Under the pieces are notes generated by a model. It was not told the DNA's origin. It was given only the letters and a program-made list of their open reading frames with translations, and did not search any database. The translations under genes were made by a program, and so were the position numbers. Below, piece after piece: positions 36,751 through 47,048 of a stretch of 64,000 nucleotides of DNA. The stretch's first letter is position 1. The number at the start of each line of letters is the position of its first letter. This stretch comes from Symsagittifera roscoffensis (lineage: Eukaryota > Xenacoelomorpha > Acoela > Convolutidae): assembly GCF_963678635.1 (NCBI RefSeq), contig NC_087068.1, forward strand, positions 14,883,872 through 14,947,871, in the 5' to 3' direction.

Positions 36751-38448
36751 TTAACGGCTGTGCATGAGTATATTAACCAACTCTCGTGTCGAAAGTGGAC
36801 GCTCGACGTCTGCACCAGGTGAATTACCGGGAGTTGGCTCTGTGTAATTCGAAGAGTTACCGTGACAATCAGGAACGAGCGGTTGATTAGCTTGTGAAAA
36901 GTTCTCAGGCTGCGCAAAGAACACAGTCCCTCCACTTGTATAAGGAACAAAATTATTCGTAGGAACAATCGGAGTTACTGCGGAAAAAACAGTTGTCGAA
37001 GGAACGTAGTGCTGTTGAGTTGACATTAAAGGGGTAGCAACAGCTGGTCTCCACAAATTACTATAAGGATTGTAGTGGTCACTTGAAAAGTTATAACTAC
37101 TAACGGGAACACCCATATGTTGTTGTGATGGGGCTACAGGTGCTTGGTAGCCAGCTACTACTGATCCTGCAGTGTTATGACTTAAAGAAACATGATTAAC
37201 TGCTGTTGATGCAGGAACAAACGGTGTTACACCAGAAGGAACTTCTGCAGATGATGGCGGAGCAAAATAGTTTTCAGAAGTTACCGGGACTACTGAACCT
37301 GTGTTTGGATTGCCTAGCCCCGGATGAGTGGACAAAAAAGTTTGCTGAGGCAAATTATTGGAAACAGGTTGCATGACCTGCTGTAACCCTACTGGATTGT
37401 TAACGGAAACCTGCGATCGAACCAAATTCGACAAATTATGTTGTTGTCCGTGAATGTGGTTACTGTAATACAATCCCGGATCACTAGAAGCTGCCTGGCC
37501 ATTATTCACTCCTGTAAAACTTGATGAGACCAAGTAATTTGTTGATGCAGGATAAGTTGCCTCAGGAGCTGTTGAACGAACGTGCTGCTCTTGATTGGGA
37601 ACTACAACAGCATCAGGCTGATTGTGGTCGACAGATTCGACCCAGTGGCGCGTACGATCCTTTTCGTCTATTGTTAGTTGTGGAGAGATTCGAGTTAAAC
37701 CACTTTCCTCAGCATTCTCGCTGATTTCCGACAACTCATCTTCTAACTCAAGCCCTTTCAACTCAATTTCTGCCAGTTTTTTCCTATGTTCTTCAGCCAA
37801 TTCTTCCAACTCTAAACTGCTTTGTTGTTCTAAAACATATTGTTTCATCTTGTTTTGCTGCTCTTTCAGTCTTAATGATACCTTTGCCTGCCTCTCAAGT
37901 TCCTCTTGTTGTTTCTTTAAAATCATTAAGTCGCGTTTTTTCTCAGAAAGTGTTTTCGACGGAGCGGCGGTATAACTAGATTTCTGAGAACCTGATTGCT
38001 GATGTCGGCTGCTTCGGTGCGACAACTTAGAGCGGGTATCTGTTTTATGCGACCGGGGTTTTTCACTTTTTTCAGAATGATGAGAAACTTTTGAGCTGCT
38101 ATCTATTTTGTCCGGCTCTGTTACTGCCTCAAAACTTGTTTTATATGTGATAGCTTCCTGCAGAACTTTATCGTTGCTTTGAGTCAACTTATGAAGCCAC
38201 ATATCCTGTGCCGGTATCAATTCGTCGGGATTGGCACTTTTTGCAGCCATATCAATCAACTCAGTATTTATCTCGACCGCTTGTTCTATATAGTTCCTAC
38301 ATTTTTCAATATAAGTATCAATTTTTGAGCAACGACTCTGACTCTCTATGTATTCTAAAATTATTTCATGGCATTTATAAAGTTCGTTTTCGAGATTGCT
38401 ACGCTTCTCAAACAACTTCTTAATTTTCTTCTGAAACTTAACTTCCAT
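36751..38448 (-). CDS. BEL/Pao N-terminal Gag-like region
   Basis: A 565-codon open frame starting at an ATG (38448) in the position of the N-terminal Gag. It begins with a basic, helical stretch. A Ser/His/Lys-rich linker covers about residues 115-160, and a strong Glu/Lys/Gln coiled coil about 167-245 would suit Gag multimerisation. A long Pro/Ser/Thr/Asn-rich low-complexity region follows to about residue 545. Similar coiled-coil plus disordered N-termini occur in BEL/Pao Gag proteins of many invertebrates. The DUF1759 segment follows directly downstream. Part of a fossil element. Confidence 0.85.
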   Translation of the reverse strand: MEVKFQKKIKKLFEKRSNLENELYKCHEIILEYIESQSRCSKIDTYIEKCRNYIEQAVEINTELIDMAAKSANPDELIPAQDMWLHKLTQSNDKVLQEAITYKTSFEAVTEPDKIDSSSKVSHHSEKSEKPRSHKTDTRSKLSHRSSRHQQSGSQKSSYTAAPSKTLSEKKRDLMILKKQQEELERQAKVSLRLKEQQNKMKQYVLEQQSSLELEELAEEHRKKLAEIELKGLELEDELSEISENAEESGLTRISPQLTIDEKDRTRHWVESVDHNQPDAVVVPNQEQHVRSTAPEATYPASTNYLVSSSFTGVNNGQAASSDPGLYYSNHIHGQQHNLSNLVRSQVSVNNPVGLQQVMQPVSNNLPQQTFLSTHPGLGNPNTGSVVPVTSENYFAPPSSAEVPSGVTPFVPASTAVNHVSLSHNTAGSVVAGYQAPVAPSQQHMGVPVSSYNFSSDHYNPYSNLWRPAVATPLMSTQQHYVPSTTVFSAVTPIVPTNNFVPYTSGGTVFFAQPENFSQANQPLVPDCHGNSSNYTEPTPGNSPGADVERPLSTRELVNILMHSR

Positions 38449-38690
38449 GCTTAATAATTTCAGAAATAAACGACTCTCAGAAAAACTGTATTTTCACTCA
38501 AGTAAATCCACAAATACTTTTACCTGGCGTTAAAGTCCAAGCTTAAACCGGGCTTTGTGAAACAAGTCTCTTTCACGCGCTTTTGAGACGGCGCGGATAG
38601 TGTACGGAGCGCGTGATCTAGAGAACTAGCTCCTAGAATGAATACCATACACTCAAGAGACCTATGCGACGGCTACGTTACGCTAAAGTA

Positions 38691-39180
38691 CCAATGGGGT
38701 GGGGAAATTAAGTAGGTCGGTTGAACTCCAACAACGCACACGGAGTAAACCTGAGGATGAAAGAATTCAACTTAACTCACTTAATATCACCGTACCTGGC
38801 CACTTAACATTAGTGTCGCGCAACGAAGTCAATAATCGGACGAGCTGAAACGGCTTAGATTCACTTGAACCAATGGGGTGGGGAAATTAAGTAGGTCGGT
38901 TGAACTCCAACAACGCACACGGAGTAAACCTGAGGATGAAAGAATTCAACTTAACTCACTTAATATCACAGTACCTGACCACTTAACACTTAACATTAGT
39001 GTCGCGCAACGAAGTCAATAATCGGACGAGCTGAAACGGCTTAGATTCACTTGAACCAATGGGGTGGGGAAATTAAGTAGGTCGGTTGAACTCCAACAAC
39101 GCACACGGAGTAAACCTGAGGATGAAAGAATTCAACTTAATTTGCCTGATATTACGCTACCAGACCACTTACTATAAGGT
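38691..39180 (-). repeat. Tandem repeat in the BEL/Pao leader (about 180 bp, 2.7 copies)
   Basis: Copies begin with ccaatggggtggggaaatta at 38691, 38870 and 39056, giving periods of 179 and 186 bp. The second copy has a small extra cacttaa duplication, and the third diverges after about 39140. Copies one and two are nearly identical, so the amplification is recent. Confidence 0.93.
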
Positions 39181-40151
39181 TGGTGTCATGTTACAGCACA
39201 GTTTCGCAGAATTATGGGGACGTTTTGAGGAATTTTTGGCAATTTTTTTTACTTTTTTCCCAAAATTTTTCGGAAAACTTTGGTCAGCAGGTTCGAGTCG
39301 TAAACCAATCCAAAAAACTAGTCCAGTACCTCTTGTCTATGATCCAATTTTTTGGATTTTCAATCCGTTCACAATTACCCAAAAATTTGTGGTATCTGGA
39401 AAAAATTACCACTTGTAGCTTGCTTTGAGTAGGGATACACAATAGAACACCGTATGTAATTTTATTGCACAATAAATTTACAAAAACTAGATGAGTCTTA
39501 CAGTTTTTGACGGTTTTGGAGATTGGGCGGTCACCGGTTTTGGGTTGTCAAGCCTTCGGTCTGTCACAGAGAAATTGTTCGGCAATCACTACTCTAACTT
39601 ACACAAAAAGTCCGTAACTGACAGGGCACTCGACAGTCAGAATACCTGTTTGTAGGCCTACGATTGAGGGCTGCTGCCCAGCACCTGTATGTAGGCCTCA
39701 ATTCCAGGAACTCCGGATAGGTTGTGGCAAATAATACTTCGTTTACTTCGCGGTTCAATCGGGATGCCGCTCAACAAAAGCTTCACCACTACACAAAGAC
39801 AATTTCCAGCCGCATGTTCCAAATAGAATCGGCGGCCATTGAATTATTCCAAGATAATATTTCTAATGAATGTGATCAAATAAGCGTTGATCCAAATAGC
39901 AGCCGACAGTCATGCCAGATTGGGTTAGCAAGGAGTGCGGCTTTAGACGATAAAGAACAGTCCGACTTGGCTGCCAGCTCTTTTCCTGATTCTCAAAACA
40001 CCTTATCGTTGGATTTATTGAGTGCACAATCGAAATATTACCCTAAATCGTGCCCTGAAATTGTCAACAATAAACTGCAGTCAATTTTGCCAATTCCCCT
40101 CAGTAATCATTTCCGGATCAGGGGGCAAAATTGTGAAAAATAGACCAACTG

Positions 40152-40169
40152 GTCCCTTGTGGGGCGCCA
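40152..40169 (-). other. Primer-binding site, tRNA-Lys-like
   Basis: On the minus strand TGGCGCCCCACAAGGGAC begins 3 nt after the 5' LTR. It starts with TGG, as expected for pairing with a tRNA CCA end. From memory it matches 15 of 18 positions of the well-known tRNA-Lys(UUU)-type primer site. Confidence 0.7.
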
Positions 40170-40172
40170 AAA

Positions 40173-40688
40173 TGTGCGCTCAATCTCCACGGATTGTAAA
40201 AATATCGAATTTCAAACAATCTAATTCGAGCATTTTATCGGCAAAATAACTCGGTAACAATGAGATTTCATAACAAAACTTTTTTATTGTTATCGGTAAC
40301 ATCGGCCACAAAAAACTGCATAACTCAAAGCAAGCTGCAAAAATGGCCAGTATTTGTCCTTGAGACAAATTGCTCTTTTTAAAGGTCAGCCTTAATCAAG
40401 GCTCAACCAAATTAGAGCGAAAAGACGGTTAAAATAGGTTTTGGGGGGGGGGGTCGAACCTGGTTACGGAGCATCCCATCAAGTTCGGTGCATATTTGAG
40501 TTCTAGAAAGGAAATGACCTAGTCGGGATTCGAACCGGCGCCGAACCCGCCGGGACGCACCATGTATACGTTTGGCTACTGTCCCTATATGCATTTACAT
40601 TTTGGTTCAACTTTATATGCACTTATACTCTCGCTTACATTTGAGTGTATATGCATTTGTACTATTGTTTTATATTTGCGCTGCAACA
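40173..40688 (-). repeat. BEL/Pao 5' LTR
   Basis: A 516-bp LTR, the upstream one in the element's own orientation. It is followed on the outer side by the AACAT target duplication (40689-40693) and on the inner side by the primer-binding site. The B-box-like segment recurs at 40526-40536. Confidence 0.95.
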
Positions 40689-40693
40689 AACAT

Positions 40694-41133
40694 CTAGTTG
40701 GAAAATGTTTAAGTGTTTTTCGGAACAGTCTTGTAAGAGTTATTGGATCGATATATCGAATGTTTTCCTTATACGTTAGGAGAATGCGATTATACCATTG
40801 ATCAATTAGTTGTAAAGTGAATAAAACTTCGGACAAGGATAGAGCCAGTCAACCTTTCCATTGGTCTCGAAGAGCATAGAACGTTTCCGAGCTAGATTTA
40901 AAACAACCAAACCTGGGCTCTCCAGTGAAAGAATTAATGTATTCAAGATTGAGGAGCGTTCTAGCTCGCATTGATTTAGTAAAAAAGGGCCAATTCGGCT
41001 GTTCTTAGCACGTAGAAGCTTTTGAAGAAATATAGTCCAATTCGGTACCTATATGAGCTTCATAATCAATTTGATTAGTTAAAAACTTAGTATGCCGCGA
41101 GTTTTCACTTTTTGTGACAAAATTAGAGTTTAG
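40694..41133. repeat. 2.8-kb tandem unit, copy A, right part
   Basis: This is the remainder of copy A after the BEL/Pao insertion. It matches 43464-43929 and contains shared landmarks such as ggaacagtcttgtaagagtt and ccaaacctgggctctccagt. It lacks an AT-rich stretch of about 40 bp that copy B has near 43560-43605. Confidence 0.9.
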
Positions 41134-43929
41134 TTGGGGTTGCTTAAGAGAAAATTGCTGGAATAAATCTCAGTAATTTTCAGCTTTAATTTATACTTTA
41201 GTGGGAATTCTCCCAATTTTTTGTAGCAATTAAGAAGTTATTTTTTAACCTCGTTACTTCTTATAAATACTATTCGTTCATTCGTGTGTTACGACAAGAG
41301 CCGTTCGTACATTCGTGTTTCATGAGAAGATTCGTAATTTCCAAAACTTAAAACATTATACGATTTATTCCAAATACTTTTCCATTCATTTTGCAAAAGG
41401 ATATAAACAGATTGATTTTATGGTGGCGGCGGCGTCACGCTTTGTGAGCACAATAAAATCTATATTTAAAATTCAATATAAAATTAGCACATAATCATCC
41501 TCTTATTTGAAGAGAAAAAACTAAAGACATTTTTCCAATTTGCCCAGCTAATCAAGCGAGGTTTTTTTAATCAAGCCAAGCTATTTCATTTAACCCGTGA
41601 TCTTTGTTCAATAGGTTAATTATTGGTAGAAGATGTTGCAGTTTTGGTAGATGTGTTTTCGAGTCAGGCTTAATGAACATAATGCAAAATTCATAGACTT
41701 ATAAAACTAATAAAACTTACACAAGCATATAAATCAGATCATAGATTTGAATACATCAAAATTTTTTCGTTTTTTTTTCAAAAAGTTGAATTCCAGTTCA
41801 AAATTATTATTCCTTCGACGTTCGTCTTGAAGATGTTTTTTTGTCTTGAAGATGATTAGTTGAGGTGGGTGGTCGTGTATACGTAATTGGGGAGGACTGG
41901 CTCACAAAAAGGGTGTAATTTTTGTTTTGTAATAAAAATCAAAATTGTTGAAGAGACAACTCGTTCGATACGATTTCATAACAGCTATGCTACATAGCTA
42001 TAATAATAATTTTGGAAACATTTTTACAATTTTCCTTCCAACCGGGCTATAAGTTGGTGGTTTTTTATCTTTAAAATATGTATTGTTTTTTAAAGTTCCC
42101 GGACTTGTTTGGTACAATCATCCAACTGGAGAATTTGCATTTTTGCAGTCAATTGCTTCGCGGGAACATACAGTTTTTGGTTATCAAGGAAGGAATTTGT
42201 TATGTAGTACAGTTTCCGTATTGGACGATGAGCTAGCAATTTAAAGCAATTTCAAAGCATAGTATAAATCCATATCAAATCCTGGGTTGGTATTTCATTC
42301 AATTAAAGTGGCGTTTTTTGTCGAACTGAACTTGCGATTTAGTTCAGTAGGATGCAAGGGCTGTCCCCTAACTGTCAATAAGTGTGTGAATTCTGGTACC
42401 GGCGAATTGGCCGTTATTACCTCATAAGGTCTAACTATTTGGGTTTGTTTCTCAATGCCAGAATTAGAAGGAACCAGGGGCAATGTAAAATTAGAAGGGG
42501 AAATCTTCAGGGGTGGCGGTTTTGATTTAGGAGCTATTGGAGCAGTGGAAGTTTTGTTCGTGGTGGTAGAGTGAAGGATCGTTTTGAGGCCGGTATTGTA
42601 TTAGGGACCGTAGGAGTAGCAGTGGAAGTGGTTGCTAGTTGAGTCGGAGTCCACTGGATTGATGGGTGGAAGAAGGGAGTGAAGATCCTCAAGACCTCGC
42701 AAGTCATCGTCTAGAGTAGAGTCGACAGTTGGTGCCAGCGCATCGGTCGGTATATTCTAGAACAAGTAAATTAATAGTTGGACTGGGTTGATGGGATGTT
42801 CTAAGTTTTGATTTCTTCAATCAAAACTTGTTAATTGAATGTGAGGATACATTCAATCCTGGTTTATATCGTCAGTTTTCTCTAAAAGAGGTGCCTGTAC
42901 TTTATGATCATATTCGTCTAGTTTTTCATTTTGTGCATCTTGAAAAAAACAAGGTCACTATAGAAGTGAAAAGTATATTATACGAGGTGGCAGTACTTTG
43001 CCAAATTGTAGTGAGCGGTCGGTCAGTTTGTGAATGTGTAAGGCTTTTAATATAAAGACTACACAATCTAATAAAAAAACTGACAAAGAGAAATGAGGCG
43101 AAGACTATTCTACGTTTCGTTGAATAGAATTGTTTTTTCCCGAGTATACGGGTCTATTTGTTTTATCAAAAATCAGGAGATATGAGATAGTCTAAACATA
43201 TAGTTTGAGTGGAGCCTGGTGGGCTATGAGTCCGAGAAAAAAAATTGGGCATTTTTGCAGTATTCCTTTCATTTTTGAAGTATCAGATATCATTTTTCAA
43301 AATTTTTGCTTGTGAGCATAAGTATAAAAGAAAGCACCTTGACTGGATGCTAATGAGTGTTTAATTTGCTGAGCTATCTTTTTTGGTTTAAAAAGATATG
43401 GTCCAGTCGTCCTTGTTATTTGGGGTGTTAATTCAATCCAGGACTTATCATCATCAACATCCAGTTTGAAAAGGTTTGAGTGTTTACCGGAACAGTCTTG
43501 TAAGAGTTATTGGATCGATAAATCGAATGTTTTCCTTATACGTTAGGAGAAAGCGATTTGAATAAATTAGCTTACAACTAATTAGTTAGATTTGAATATC
43601 AATTAGTTGTAAAAGTGAATAAACTTCGGACAAGGATAGAGCCACTCAATCTTGCCATTGGTCTCCAAGAACATAGAACGATTCCGAGTTAGATTTTAAA
43701 CAACCAAACCTGGGCTCTCCAGTGAAAGAATTAATTAATTCAAGATTGAGGAGCGATCTAGCTCGCATTGTTTTTGTAAAAAAGGGCCAATTCGGCTGTT
43801 CTAAGCACGTAATAGCTTTTGAAATAATATAGTCCAATTTGAACCTATGTGAGCTTCATAATCAATTTGACTAGTTAAAAACTTAGTAGGCCGCGAGTTT
43901 TCACTTGTTGTGACAAAGTTAGAGTTTAG
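41134..43929. repeat. 2.8-kb tandem unit, copy B (uninterrupted)
   Basis: A 2,796-bp unit, homologous end to end with copy A. It contains the empty insertion site for the BEL/Pao element near 43459-43463. Minus-strand frames with coding-like composition include 42295-42483 (Pro/Ser/Thr-rich, preceded by more open sequence) and 43646-43837. They differ between copies by several substitutions and length changes, so the coding sequence is no longer maintained. Confidence 0.92.
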
Positions 43930-44283
43930 TTGGGGTTGCTTAAGAGAAAATAGCTGGAATGAATCTCAGTAATTTTCAGCTTTAATTTATACTTTATTGG
44001 GATATCACCCAATTTTTCCGCGCAATTAAGAAGTTATTTTTAAACTTCGTTACTTCTTGTGAAAACTATTCGTACATTCGTGTTTTACGACAAGAGCCGA
44101 TCGTACATTCGTGCTTCACGAGAAGATTCGTTATTTCCAAAACTTAAAACATTATACGATTTATTCCAAATACTTTTCCATTCATTTTGCAAAAGGATAT
44201 AAACAGATTGATTTTATGGCGGCGGCGGTGTCACGCTTTGTGAGCACAATAAATTTCATGTTTCTGATTCAATATAAAATCAG
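43930..44283. repeat. 2.8-kb tandem unit, copy C (first 350 bp only)
   Basis: Starts with the same ttggggttgcttaagagaaaa as copy B at 41134. It stays alignable through the gtgagcacaata stretch and stops near 44283. The unit boundaries are therefore defined by the tandem array, which ends here. Confidence 0.88.
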
Positions 44284-45116
44284 AAAAATAGCAACAAAAC
44301 AAAAATTGTCTAAAAAAGCAAATTTGTCACAAATTTTAGACCACTTTTATTCGAACGATCAAACTATCTTGTTATTTTTTTCGGAACTTAGCTAACCAAA
44401 ATCCAGTAGACTCCAAACATTTTTTATGCGTAATAGCTTCAATTTTAAGGAATTTGAAAGCAAAAAAGTGCAACTACGTTGATAACGCAATATTTGTTTT
44501 CGGCTATCCGGAAACAGATTTGTGTTTTCTCGGCTATCCTAAAACAAAATTTTGTTTTCGGCTTATTAATAAAAAACGATTTCTGATTAGCAGGGAAAAT
44601 TTTTTTTCGGCTTACCAGTAAATTAAAAAATAAAATCAAAATTTACTAAATGTTGAGATGGACGCAGGTAGCAGGCGCCAAAAAAGTGAACCTCGACTTT
44701 TTACCAAAACTTTTTCAAATATTTGCCTTCGTCGCAGTTTTGTCAAAAAAAAGATCTTTAGAGCGTTTCGGGATAGCTGAAGTTTAGCCGATTCAAAAAA
44801 GCACGATGAATCTTTCAATTTCTTAAAGCAATTTTTCCCCATCCTAGTTTTTCTATTCTGAGGTCGATAAATTACTTGGGATGGGGGGGGGGGGCAGGGA
44901 CTATAACGGGAAAGACTTTTTTATTATATATGATACAAGTTTAACATTTTCAGCGATTAATTTTTGAGGTGGAGCGAATCGAACTTTTTAGCTATCGAGA
45001 ACAAAAAAGATTTCGGCTATCCGGGAACGCAATTAGTTTACGGCTATCCGGGTATTCGGCTCCGTGACATGCCACCATTATGCATTTAGCATATTGAGCC
45101 ACGTAACCAAGTTCAA
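44284..45116. other. AT-rich stretch with cggctatccgg repeats
   Basis: No gene seen. At 44494-44620 and 45005-45062 there are six or so degenerate copies of a motif like ttcggctatccggaaac, spaced about 30-40 bp. A run of G lies at about 44885-44896. The 68-codon and 64-codon minus-strand frames here have no ATG-led or conserved features. Confidence 0.5.
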
Positions 45117-45441
45117 ATTTCATGATCTTTATTCACTAGTTATAGGCGTTTGCATATAAATTAAGCCTCCAAATGATGTTTCGGAAAGGTGAAAAGTAAA
45201 ACATGGTTGGAGGATTTTTTCATGTTTATAATTTATGCATTTCAAAAACCGGCTGATGTTATTAACGGATGCCAATCACAAGTGGTGAATTGTCATGAAT
45301 AACGCTTATTATGGACTAAAATTGCCAAAATTTTTGAAAAGCAACGTTTTACAGATGATAAAATAGCGTTTTGAGGTGCTTGTAAAGTTTAAATTTCGGC
45401 TTCAAGTCCCTTCGGCTTGGAGTCTTGTTGCCTTGTTGTCC
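45117..45441 (-). mobile_element. MITE of the aagccga family, truncated, minus orientation
   Basis: Read on the minus strand, this matches the elements at 47401-47891 and 47905-48361: terminal ggacaacaag and gccgaagggacttgaagc motifs, then caagcacctcaaaac and cttgtgattggcatccgtta. The far end with the second inverted repeat is missing, so this is a one-ended copy. Confidence 0.75.
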
Positions 45442-46140
45442 GAGTGGCTGTCGGAGACCGACCTTTAACCTGACCACTGACAATTGGCTCTAGTTTTCGT
45501 ATAGAGTCCTGCCCTCTGTTGGCTAGCTCGCTACACGTTGGCGCGACTGCGGCAGTTACTATTCTGCTGCTGAGTTTTCTTTTGTTTGAATAGTAGAAAA
45601 CGAATGTAATAACTCGTTGGCTCACAATTCGACCAATCAGAAATTGAGTTGAACAATTTTGATACAAATGGGACCGACTTTTCGTTTTGGTACAAATGAA
45701 CGCGTTTGTTTAAATGGGACTTCACCTAAGAGCTAGCCCCGTGGCTATCAGATGCTAAATCAGTTGCAGTGCAACCATGAAAACTTCGAAACTTCGGGTT
45801 GAGTTTTTGACTTTTTCTGTTATTGCCGATCATTATCTATCATGCCATTTCACCCTTCTTCTGAAAACGGCATTGGATCAAATTTACATCCTACAATCAC
45901 CCCGCCCCCCATCCTTCCCCTCCAAGACCAAGTTAACATCGTCCACCCTAGCGTTCAAATCAAATTAAATTTGCTAAAGCGCTAGTGCGTGTAAAATGGT
46001 CTGTCTAGTCTAATCTGATGGTCTTCTAGTCTAAGCTGAAAACTCGAACTCCCTAAACGGCTTGGGGTGGTGAGGGGTGGGGGAGAGGGGGGTGGGAAGA
46101 GGACGTTAATTAGGTCCCTAATAATGTTTTACGAGAAATA
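45442..46140. other. Region downstream of the MYND exon, no further exon identified
   Basis: The region was searched on the minus strand for the second half of the MYND motif (C-Q-x3-W-x2-HK-x2-C) and none was found. It contains an open but unrecognised minus-strand frame (45389-45667) that overlaps the MITE, and a short duplicated tctagtctaa motif near 46005-46035. Confidence 0.4.
46064..46096 (+). other. G-quadruplex-prone tract
   Basis: Four or more G runs lie close together on the plus strand: gggg, gggg, ggggg, gggggg and ggg, separated by 1-6 bases. This fits the classic G4 pattern. It lies about 50 bp inside the predicted first intron of the MYND gene, on the template strand for that gene. 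Confidence 0.6.
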
Positions 46141-46148
46141 AGAGGTAC

Positions 46149-46223
46149 CTTGGAGCAGTAGTAGACGTTTCTGCAGCCAGTGCAGGCCTTAGCTTCGGCC
46201 TTACCACACATCCTGCAATCCAT
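46149..46223 (-). CDS. MYND zinc-finger protein, first coding exon
   Basis: On the minus strand an ATG at 46223-46221, in a good initiation context (gagaagATGG), opens a 25-codon exon reading MDCRMCGKAEAKACTGCRNV then YYCSK. The spacing C3-x2-C6-x7-C14-x2-C17-x4-Y-C23-S is the first half of a MYND finger, which normally continues with x2-C-Q-x3-W-x2-HK-x2-C. The exon ends at a canonical donor, AAG|GTACCT. MYND fingers bind proline-rich peptides and occur in SMYD methyltransferases and many adaptor proteins, so the full protein cannot be named. The second exon was not found in the next 1.8 kb, so it lies further away or the gene is a fragment. GC content and codon use stand out from the AT-rich surroundings. 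Confidence 0.8.
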
Positions 46224-46310
46224 CTTCTCCCAGATTCAATTTCCGTTCTGTACGTTTCAGACGCTTAAATTACCATAGTTTCACTCTTTCCAACCAGCAA
46301 TATATAGATG
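46224..46310 (-). promoter_or_regulatory. Possible core promoter and 5' UTR of the MYND gene
   Basis: A TATATA motif on the minus strand at 46306-46301 lies about 78 bp before the ATG. That would place a start site near 46275 and a 5' UTR of about 50 nt. A MITE (46364-46686) begins only about 60 bp further upstream. This is inferred from position only. Confidence 0.3.
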
Positions 46311-46363
46311 TGTGACGAATTATTTTTTTGTTGTTGAATTCAAATGCAATTACGGGAGGTGAA

Positions 46364-46686
46364 CAATAAGCAGAATGGCCTAAGAGCAGAATGGTCCAAG
46401 AGCAGAAAAACAGAAAAAGATTGATTTTTTTAACGGGCTAATTAATATTAAACAAATATTAGAGACGTCAATAATTCTAAAAAATTGACAAAATTTTGCC
46501 TGAATTGAATAACAAGCCTTTTTTGAAATAATCTCGATCAAAGCTCTCATATAATGCACAATATATTAGTTTCTTTGGTAGTATTGAGACAATTCCAATA
46601 CTTAATTTACCGATTAGCTTAAAAAAGTTGATATTCTCCTGTTTTTGAGATCGTGGAACTATTCTGCTCTTAGACCATTATGCTAA
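46364..46686. mobile_element. MITE with agcagaatgg inverted repeats, copy 1
   Basis: The left end reads caataagcagaatggcctaa followed by agcagaatggtccaagagc. The right end, reversed, reads tagcataatggtctaagagc. The inside is AT-rich without coding. The inverted repeats are about 35-50 bp and imperfect. The right flank tgactggccac is the reverse complement of the left flank of the next copy, so the true end of the family may be gtggccagtc. Confidence 0.75.
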
Positions 46687-46809
46687 ATGACTGGCCACAG
46701 CAACTAAGAGAGCATTACAATATTTCTCAGAAATGTAAATGCAGGTCGTAGAAGAATGCACGTTTGATCAAGAAATGCACGTTTATACACAGATATAAGG
46801 GTGGCCAGT

Positions 46810-47040
46810 CAATAAGCAGAATGGTCTAAAAGCAGAATGGGTCCAAGAGCAGAAAAATACAAAATTATCAACTTCTATAGGCTAATCGGTAAAAATAATT
46901 ATCAGAAATCTCAATAATAGCAAAGCAAATCAATTCTAATAATTGTTTTATCAATTAGCCCGTATAAACCAATATAAGTCAATAATTTTCTGTTTTTCTG
47001 CTCTAGGACCCATTCTGCACTTGGACCATTCTGCTTATTG
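46810..47040. mobile_element. MITE with agcagaatgg inverted repeats, copy 2
   Basis: A 231-bp element with inverted repeats of about 50 bp. The left end is caataagcagaatggtctaa and the right end, reversed, is caataagcagaatggtccaa. Both arms continue through a second agcagaatgggtcc/ggacccattctgc block into agcagaaaaa. It is shorter than the copy at 46364. No clear target duplication was found. Confidence 0.8.
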
Positions 47041-47048
47041 CTCCGCCT

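Larger units (their letters stand above)
38449..40172 (-). other. BEL/Pao 5' leader
   Basis: About 1.7 kb lies between the 5' LTR and the Gag start, long for the family. It holds the primer-binding site next to the LTR and a block of tandem repeats at 38691-39180. A 139-codon open frame on the opposite strand (39724-40143, GTG start) has no recognisable domain. Confidence 0.75.
31344..40688 (-). mobile_element. BEL/Pao LTR retrotransposon, young and nearly whole
   Basis: A 9,345-bp element on the minus strand. It has two LTRs (31344-31863 and 40173-40688), a primer-binding site, a Gag region, and a Pol region in the order protease, reverse transcriptase, RNase H, integrase, followed by a purine-rich tract. 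The integrase lies last and the reverse transcriptase box reads YMDD. The Gag has the N-terminal architecture typical of BEL/Pao. The LTRs differ by about four substitutions plus a G/T-run length change over about 516 bp (roughly 0.8%), so the insertion is recent on an evolutionary scale. The coding region is broken in about two places, so this is treated as a fossil. It sits in copy A of the 2.8-kb repeat. Confidence 0.96.

Noticed and set aside
39724-40143. 139-codon plus-strand frame antisense to the BEL/Pao leader
   Set aside because: It starts at GTG, has no domain, and lies in the leader of a retroelement read on the other strand. Its length alone is not enough.
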